This document shows positions 5,855 to 9,754 of a stretch of DNA of 9,754 bases, piece by piece. The notes below the pieces were generated by a model, which made no database searches, was not told the origin of the DNA, and was given only the letters and a program-made list of their open reading frames with translations. Positions within the stretch are counted from its first letter, which is position 1. Each line of letters opens with the position of its first letter. The DNA is from an uncultured Lachnospiraceae bacterium (lineage in GTDB: Bacteria > Bacillota > Clostridia > Lachnospirales > Lachnospiraceae). Made by a program: the position numbers and the translations under genes. The stretch covers positions 1 through 9,754 of the forward strand of contig CAMOQY010000044.1 in assembly GCA_946623295.1 (NCBI GenBank), written 5' to 3'.

Positions 5855-7666
5855 TTATTCCTCGTCGAGCTTAAGTACGCTCATAAAGGCCTTCTGCGGG
5901 ATCTCCACGTTTCCGATCTGGCGCATGCGCTTTTTGCCTTCCTTCTGCTTTTCAAGGAGCTTGCGCTTGCGGGTGATGTCACCGCCGTAGCACTTCGCGA
6001 GGACGTCCTTTCTCACGGCTTTTACGGTCTCTCTGGCGATTATCTTGCTTCCGATAGCCGCCTGGATCGGGATCTCAAAGAGGTGTCTCGGGATCTCGTC
6101 CTTGAGCTTTTCGCACATCTTGCGGCCTCTTTCATAAGCTGTATCGGCGTGCACGATAAATGAAAGCGCGTCGACCTCCTCATGGTTTACAAGAATATCC
6201 AGCTTGACCATTTCCGAGCGCACGTAGCCCTTGAGCTCGTAGTCAAAGGAAGCGTATCCGCGCGAGCGGGATTTGAGCGCGTCAAAAAAGTCATATATTA
6301 TCTCATTCAGAGGCAGTTCGTACCGCAGGAGCGCGCGCGTGGCCTCCATGTATTCCATGCCGAGGTAGTTGCCGCGGCGCTCGGTGCAAAGCTGCATAAT
6401 CGGACCGATGAATTCGGTGGTTACCATGATCTCCGCAGACACTACCGGTTCCTCTATGAAATCGATCTCCGAAGGATCGGGGAGGTTGGTGGGGTTGGTC
6501 AGTTCGATCACCTCGCCGTTTGTCTTGTGCACAAGATAGATAACGCTTGGCGCGGTAGTAACGAGGTCAAGTCCATATTCTCTCTCAAGTCTCTCCTGTA
6601 CGATCTCCAGATGCAGAAGTCCGAGGAAGCCGCAGCGGAAACCAAATCCGAGAGCCACGCTTGTCTCAGGCTCATACTGCAGCGCGGCATCGTTGAGCTG
6701 AAGCTTTTCCAGCGCATCCCTCAGATCCGGATAATGCGCTCCGTCCGCGGGGTACAGCCCGCAGTAGACCATGGGGAGGACCTTTTTGTATCCGGGCAGC
6801 GCCTCGGCACACGGGCGGTTTTTCTCCGTGATAGTATCGCCTACGCGGGTATCGCGCACGGTCTTGATGCTGGCCGTGACGTAGCCTACCATTCCAGCGG
6901 AGAGCTCATCGCAGGGGATAAACCTTCCCGCGCCGAAATATCCCGTCTCGACGACGTCATACTCGGCGCCGGTTGCCATCATGCGTATCTTCATGCCGGG
7001 ACTTATGCGTCCGTCCATGATCCGGATGAAGGCTATGGCTCCCTTGTAGGAATCGTACACCGAATCAAAAATCAGCGCCCTGAGCGGAGCCTCGGGATCG
7101 CCTTTCGGCGCGGGAAGCCTCTCCACTATTGCTTCAAGCACGCTTTCCACATTCAGTCCTGTCTTTGCGGATATCTGTGGGGCGTCCTGCGCAGGAAGTC
7201 CGATAACATCCTCGATCTCTTCAATCACTCTTCCCGGATCGGCGCTCGGGAGGTCTATTTTGTTTATCACCGGGAGGATCTCCAGATCGTGGTCCAGAGC
7301 GAGGTAGACGTTTGCCAGCGTCTGGGCTTCTATGCCCTGGGCGGCATCCACCACCAGTATCGCTCCGTCGCAGGCCGCGAGGCTTCTGGAGACCTCGTAA
7401 TTAAAATCCACGTGTCCTGGCGTATCGATCAGGTTGAACATATATTCACGCCCGTCGCCTGCGCGGTACGCGAGCCGGACCGCCTGCGATTTTATCGTGA
7501 TCCCTCTCTCCCGCTCCAGGTCCATATTATCCAGGACCTGACTCTGCATTTCACGCAGTGAAAGGAGTCCCGTCATCTCGATCATCCTGTCGGCGAGGGT
7601 GGACTTGCCGTGATCGATATGGGCTATAATACAGAAATTTCTGATATTTGAAAGGTCGTTTTTCAT
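5855..7666 (-). CDS. lepA: Elongation factor 4 (LepA), ribosome-associated translational GTPase
   Basis: A protein of 603 residues, full length for LepA. GTPase motifs are G1 AHIDHGKST at 15-23, G2 within RERGITI at 52-58, G3 DTPGH at 81-85, G4 NKID at 135-138 and G5 SAKTG at 166-170. EF-G-like domains follow, then the LepA-specific C-terminal region (YGGDITRKRKLLEKQKEGKK and GNVEIPQKAFMSVLK, in two separate segments). LepA binds ribosomes and affects initiation and elongation under stress; it is cytoplasmic and partly membrane-associated. The ATG at 7666 is chosen. A longer in-frame GTG at 7678 lies inside the ribosome binding site AAAGGTGAT and is therefore unlikely. This is the first gene of the minus-strand block, with a TATAAT promoter about 55 bases upstream. 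No defect is visible. Confidence 0.97.
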   Translation of the reverse strand: MKNDLSNIRNFCIIAHIDHGKSTLADRMIEMTGLLSLREMQSQVLDNMDLERERGITIKSQAVRLAYRAGDGREYMFNLIDTPGHVDFNYEVSRSLAACDGAILVVDAAQGIEAQTLANVYLALDHDLEILPVINKIDLPSADPGRVIEEIEDVIGLPAQDAPQISAKTGLNVESVLEAIVERLPAPKGDPEAPLRALIFDSVYDSYKGAIAFIRIMDGRISPGMKIRMMATGAEYDVVETGYFGAGRFIPCDELSAGMVGYVTASIKTVRDTRVGDTITEKNRPCAEALPGYKKVLPMVYCGLYPADGAHYPDLRDALEKLQLNDAALQYEPETSVALGFGFRCGFLGLLHLEIVQERLEREYGLDLVTTAPSVIYLVHKTNGEVIELTNPTNLPDPSEIDFIEEPVVSAEIMVTTEFIGPIMQLCTERRGNYLGMEYMEATRALLRYELPLNEIIYDFFDALKSRSRGYASFDYELKGYVRSEMVKLDILVNHEEVDALSFIVHADTAYERGRKMCEKLKDEIPRHLFEIPIQAAIGSKIIARETVKAVRKDVLAKCYGGDITRKRKLLEKQKEGKKRMRQIGNVEIPQKAFMSVLKLDEE

Positions 7667-7718
7667 GTAAAAGATCACCTTTTAATGCTTTGCTGCGGAA
7701 TACTGAAACTGTTATGAG

Positions 7719-7747
7719 ATTATACTAAAAAATCATCTTTCAAACAA
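7719..7747 (-). promoter_or_regulatory. Probable sigma-A promoter for lepA-hemW
   Basis: On the minus strand a perfect TATAAT lies at 7719-7724. A partial -35, TTGTTT, lies at 7742-7747 with ideal 17-base spacing. The -10 ends about 52 bases before the lepA start codon. It is the best promoter match in the upstream region and is in the right orientation for lepA. Confidence 0.65.
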
Positions 7748-8146
7748 CCCGGAGCTTTAAAGAAAATCATTCCGAAAAAAAGCGCTTTACTTATCAGACC
7801 CCGGATGTTATCATCGGGACACGTCTTCATTTCGAAGGCAAGATGCCTGATCAGCATAGTTTTACCTCTGAAGATTCTATTGTATACACTTTCCTGTGTA
7901 GACCCGACTGTACGATCAGACAGTCACTTCAATCCCATTTAAGGCGCTGCATAGGTGCCGTGTTTTGCTTTACTCAGATATCCCGCTGCGCAACTATTTC
8001 AGGATCCCGTCGCCCACTATCCGCAGGTCAAGCCCAGGCACTTAGCATTTTACCTTCTGCACCCCGCGACTGCGCCCCGTAGTCCGCGTTTCGCAGAATG
8101 CACCCCGGGAATGCACAGGCTCCACAATATTAATAAGATTTCCACA
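7748..8146. other. Gene-free divergent region between lepA and the plus-strand gene, rich in hairpins
   Basis: About 400 bases with no convincing gene on either strand. Hairpins visible are CCCGGATG/CATCGGG with a bulge near 7800-7820, TACAC/GTGTA at 7885-7900 (6-base loop) and GACTGT/ACAGTC at 7906-7925 (8-base loop). A GC-rich stretch near 8060-8105 contains GCACCCC twice. On the minus strand a run of seven T lies just after a GCGC palindrome near 7775-7788, which could end a leftward transcript. No T-box, tmRNA, SRP RNA, RNase P or tRNA signature was recognised. Confidence 0.4.
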
Positions 8147-8158
8147 TGGAGGATAACA

Positions 8159-8971
8159 ATGAACACATACAACAGACATTTTTTTAACGACCTCAGCGCA
8201 ATGCTTATACAGCGCATGACTACACTCTGCGGATACAGAGACAAGCTGCTTCTATCTCTCAGCAATGCCCCTGAAGGCAATCTGGAGGCAAGACTCATAA
8301 AAGGCGTCCCTCGCTATTACCACGCCAATGCCGCAGGCAGGCCGGTCTATCTTAAAGAGAATGATCTGCCGCTGGTCTGTCAGCTCGCTCAAAAAAGATA
8401 TGACCTTAAATCGCTGAAGCTTGTCAGCGATGAAATCCGGCTGTATGAAACCATCATCTCAAAAACGAGATCATCACACGTCGAGGATTACTACGAGTCA
8501 CTGCCGGCTCATTTTCGCAGTCTGATATCCCCTCTCGTTCCTACAGACGAAGAATTCGCCAAAGAGTGGAACTCAGCAAAATACGAGACAAACCCTTATT
8601 ATGCTTCAATACCGGAGCTTGTCACCGAAAAGGGCGAGCCGGTCAAATCCAAGTCCGAGCTTTATATAGCAAATGAGCTTTTTAAAAGGTCGATACCCTA
8701 CAGATACGAATGCAGGACTTTTCTCAAAGATTACGAAGAATACTATCCGGATTTTACTATCCTCAATGTAAGCAGACGCAAGACCATATACTGGGAGCAC
8801 CTTGGCATGTTTGATAATCCCGGCTACTACGATAAAGCAGTCAGAAAAATCAACACATACGGAATGAACGACATATGCCCCGGCGAAAACCTTATACTGA
8901 CATTCGAATCATCCGGCGTTCCGCTTAACACGCTTCTCGTCAAGAAATACATCGAAAAGTACTGTATATAA
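8159..8971 (+). CDS. Uncharacterised protein with a C-terminal PD-(D/E)XK-like nuclease domain
   Basis: A protein of 270 residues, the only plus-strand gene in the window. The start is firm: GGAGG sits six bases before the ATG, although the frame stays open upstream to 7955. The N-terminal 110 residues are mostly helical in character with many basic residues. The C-terminal part carries a nuclease-like pattern: KSKSELYIANEL at 163-174 (E167 on a helix), YPDFTI at 196-201 (D198), and YWEHLGM at 211-217 (E213, H214), then a region rich in charged and aromatic residues with a PGENLILTFE strand at 241-250. The E, PD and E elements are in the order and spacing of the PD-(D/E)XK superfamily, but the lysine of E-X-K is replaced (E-H-L). 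Similar YWEHLG-type proteins occur in gut Firmicutes without assigned function. DNA cleavage is inference. Its A-rich codons differ from the more GC-rich operon opposite. Repeats follow immediately downstream. Confidence 0.82.
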   Translation: MNTYNRHFFNDLSAMLIQRMTTLCGYRDKLLLSLSNAPEGNLEARLIKGVPRYYHANAAGRPVYLKENDLPLVCQLAQKRYDLKSLKLVSDEIRLYETIISKTRSSHVEDYYESLPAHFRSLISPLVPTDEEFAKEWNSAKYETNPYYASIPELVTEKGEPVKSKSELYIANELFKRSIPYRYECRTFLKDYEEYYPDFTILNVSRRKTIYWEHLGMFDNPGYYDKAVRKINTYGMNDICPGENLILTFESSGVPLNTLLVKKYIEKYCI

Positions 8972-8998
8972 GAACGGTCAGGGCTCAATCTCCGTTCT
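8971..8998 (+). other. Hairpin at the stop codon of the nuclease-like gene
   Basis: A 7-base-pair stem, AGAACGG with CCGTTCT, starts on the last base of the stop codon and encloses a 14-base loop. No T-run follows, so this is not a normal intrinsic terminator. Its right arm is also the start of the first tandem repeat unit, so the pairing may be incidental. Confidence 0.35.
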
Positions 8999-9301
8999 CT
9001 GGGCGCACGGACGCTCTTCAGGAGGTCCGGAAAATGAAAAGAAAAATCGTCCTCCGTTCTCCGGGCACACGGCGCTCTCATGGAATATCGGCCTGCTGCT
9101 CCTTTGCCGCTTCCTTAGCACCGCATTATCCTGACGCTCGGGCGCTCTTTCAGGATTCCCGGTCCGGACGCGTCTTTGCCACCGCGTTATCTGAGTCCGT
9201 GGACGATCTCTCCGGGTGCCATGCCCGGACGCGTCTTTGCCACCGCGTTATCCGAGCTCTCGACCCGGTACGTAACCGAGTCGATCCGCAGCTCCCCGTC
9301 G
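8990..9301. repeat. Degenerate tandem array of about five units, period near 61 bases
   Basis: Five related units start at about 8990, 9052, 9119, 9180 and 9241. The third and fourth are each exactly 61 bases; the first is 62 and the second 67. The start of each unit reads CTCCG or CACCGC followed by a TTATC or TTCTC motif, and most then carry a GCGCTCT or similar motif and a CAGG-like step. A 28-base stretch is identical at 9164-9191 and 9225-9252; it contains the palindrome GACGCGTC and spans the unit boundary. Units three to five are the most alike and units one and two the most worn. Several units can form small hairpins, for example CCGGG/CCCGG at 9212-9228. There is no convincing reading frame through the array. 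Confidence 0.75.
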
Positions 9302-9367
9302 AAACGCTGCGCCGGACTGTGGTTGACTGAAGCTAAATAATAAGGTGGTTCCTCAGTTTAGGGACAA

Positions 9368-9406
9368 AATAAACATTTTTTATATTTTTTTCGAAAATTG
9401 TTTATT
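9368..9406. repeat. AT-rich palindrome A (ATAAAC/GTTTAT-bounded)
   Basis: An imperfect 39-base palindrome. AATAAACA pairs with TGTTTATT (8 base pairs), followed by one T-T mismatch and four more A-T pairs. It closely resembles palindrome C at 9557-9596 when both are read in the same direction (shared AAACATTTTTT and TGTTTATT ends). It sits 44 bases before palindrome B. Confidence 0.65.
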
Positions 9407-9451
9407 ACGGAAGTTACTCAGTGCCTGAAAGAGCAGCATTTTGAAGAGATA

Positions 9452-9489
9452 ATAAACGGAAAACACCTGAATTTGTGTTTTCTGTTTAT
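9452..9489. repeat. Palindrome B, inverted partner of palindrome D
   Basis: A 15-base-pair stem (ATAAACGGAAAACAC with a matching right arm, one G-T wobble) and the 8-base loop CTGAATTT. The whole element is a near-exact reverse complement of the core of palindrome D (two differences over 39 bases), loop included. It could serve as a hairpin terminator, but no T-run of useful length follows on the plus strand. Confidence 0.7.
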
Positions 9490-9556
9490 CATTTTCTATT
9501 ATCAGCGGCCAAAATCTTGTTTATAGTTTGTAGAAAGCGACGTTCTTTGCATTATT

Positions 9557-9596
9557 GATAAACATTTTTTTAGGTTTTTTCCAAAAAATGTTTATT
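9557..9596. repeat. AT-rich palindrome C (second copy of A)
   Basis: A 13-base-pair perfect stem, ATAAACATTTTTT at 9558-9570 and its complement at 9583-9595, with a 12-base loop. It repeats palindrome A about 189 bases downstream and lies 44 bases before the start of the D core, the same spacing as A to B. Confidence 0.7.
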
Positions 9597-9636
9597 TCGT
9601 ACAGAAAAATCGACTTCGAGCACGATACTTCATATA

Positions 9637-9684
9637 AAAAAATAAACGGAAAACACAAATTCAGGTATTTTCCGTTTATTTTTT
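9637..9684. terminator. Palindrome D, perfect 17-base-pair stem, possible bidirectional terminator
   Basis: The left arm at 9637-9653 begins with six A, and the right arm at 9668-9684 ends with six T. The 17 pairs between are perfect, with a CGG/CCG core, and the loop contains AAATTCAGG. On either strand the hairpin would be followed by a T-run, so it could act as an intrinsic terminator in both directions, for example for the nuclease-like gene or for a convergent gene beyond the window. Its core is the inverted copy of palindrome B. The low GC content of the stem makes termination strength uncertain. Confidence 0.5.
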
Positions 9685-9754
9685 GAAGAATAGCGTTTTA
9701 CAATAGGTGGCGTGGCGCTGTCAGATGCGAACTTACTACCCGAAGCAGCGATCT

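Larger units (their letters stand above)
9302..9754. other. Gene-free right end of the window
   Basis: Beyond the tandem array no open frame with a ribosome binding site is seen on either strand. The stretch is stop-rich and AT-rich up to about 9700, and turns GC-richer in the last 50 bases. Its recognisable content is the four palindromes listed separately and a small hairpin, GTTCC/GGGAC at 9348-9365. The motif ATAAAC or its complement occurs nine times between 9369 and 9680. Confidence 0.5.

Noticed and set aside
6182..7561. Long plus-strand open frame (459 codons) opposite lepA
   Set aside because: It is antisense to a full-length LepA gene whose motifs are all intact. The translation resembles no family and there is no start signal.
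7667..7678. GTG start at 7678 for lepA
   Set aside because: The GTG lies inside the AAAGGTGAT ribosome binding site. The ATG at 7666 gives the standard LepA N-terminus and length.
7885..7925. Two adjacent hairpins as a terminator for a plus-strand transcript
   Set aside because: Neither is followed by a T-run on either strand, and no gene ends here.
7955..8158. N-terminal extension of the nuclease-like gene to 7955
   Set aside because: The frame is open, but the strong GGAGG site six bases before the ATG at 8159 marks the real start. The extension is proline- and cysteine-rich and resembles no domain.
9164..9252. CRISPR-like geometry: two identical 28-base copies separated by 33 bases
   Set aside because: The supposed spacers resemble each other and the neighbouring units are degenerate along their whole length. 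The repeat is not flanked by further identical copies and no cas gene is visible. A degenerate 61-base tandem repeat explains it better.
9034..9330. Plus-strand open frame of 98 codons across the tandem array
   Set aside because: It runs through 61-base units, which are not a multiple of three, so repeat copies are read in different frames. This is not how a coding repeat behaves.
9341..9356. T-box-like motif AAGGTGGTTCCTC
   Set aside because: It differs from the T-box consensus at several fixed positions, lacks the specifier-stem architecture upstream, and has no aminoacyl-tRNA synthetase or amino acid gene after it in the window.

Overview
The window looks like chromosomal DNA from a Clostridia-type Firmicute, most likely in or near Lachnospiraceae. 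The evidence is strong Shine-Dalgarno sites (AGGAGG, AAAGG), TATAAT promoters, and a minus-strand gene order matching the Bacillus subtilis yrzL-yrrK-yrzB-yrrL-yrrM-yrrO neighbourhood. The species cannot be named from this sequence.

Positions 1-7666 hold ten head-to-tail genes, all on the minus strand. In transcription order they are: lepA (elongation factor 4), hemW (radical SAM haem chaperone), a short degenerate sigma-70-like protein, ireB, ruvX, a DUF1292 protein, a membrane protein resembling only the N-terminal part of MltG, trmR and trhP (wobble-uridine 5-methoxyuridine synthesis), and the 5' end of an M16C metallopeptidase gene that runs off the left edge. Gaps are mostly 1-100 bases and trmR overlaps trhP. 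Two probable promoters are visible, one before lepA and one before ireB, so there are probably at least two transcription units.

Positions 7667-8158 are a gene-free divergent region with the lepA promoter and several hairpins. At 8159-8971 a single plus-strand gene encodes a 270-residue protein with a C-terminal PD-(D/E)XK-like nuclease domain. It reads as accessory DNA next to a conserved housekeeping block.

Positions 8972-9754 hold no convincing gene but contain two kinds of repeat. Directly after the nuclease-like gene is a degenerate tandem array of about five units with a period near 61 bases (8990-9301). Then comes an AT-rich stretch with four palindromes bounded by ATAAAC/GTTTAT, arranged as two pairs with identical 44-base spacers (9368-9684). 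The outer member of one pair is a near-exact inverted copy of the outer member of the other. These repeats, and the nuclease-like gene beside them, are the least explained part of the window.

Functionally, the minus-strand block combines translation (LepA, TrmR, TrhP), RNA/DNA processing (RuvX), envelope signalling (IreB, a substrate of PASTA-type Ser/Thr kinases in relatives) and haem handling (HemW). Two members, the sigma-like protein and the MltG-like protein, keep the place or fold of a known family but lack the part that defines its usual activity.
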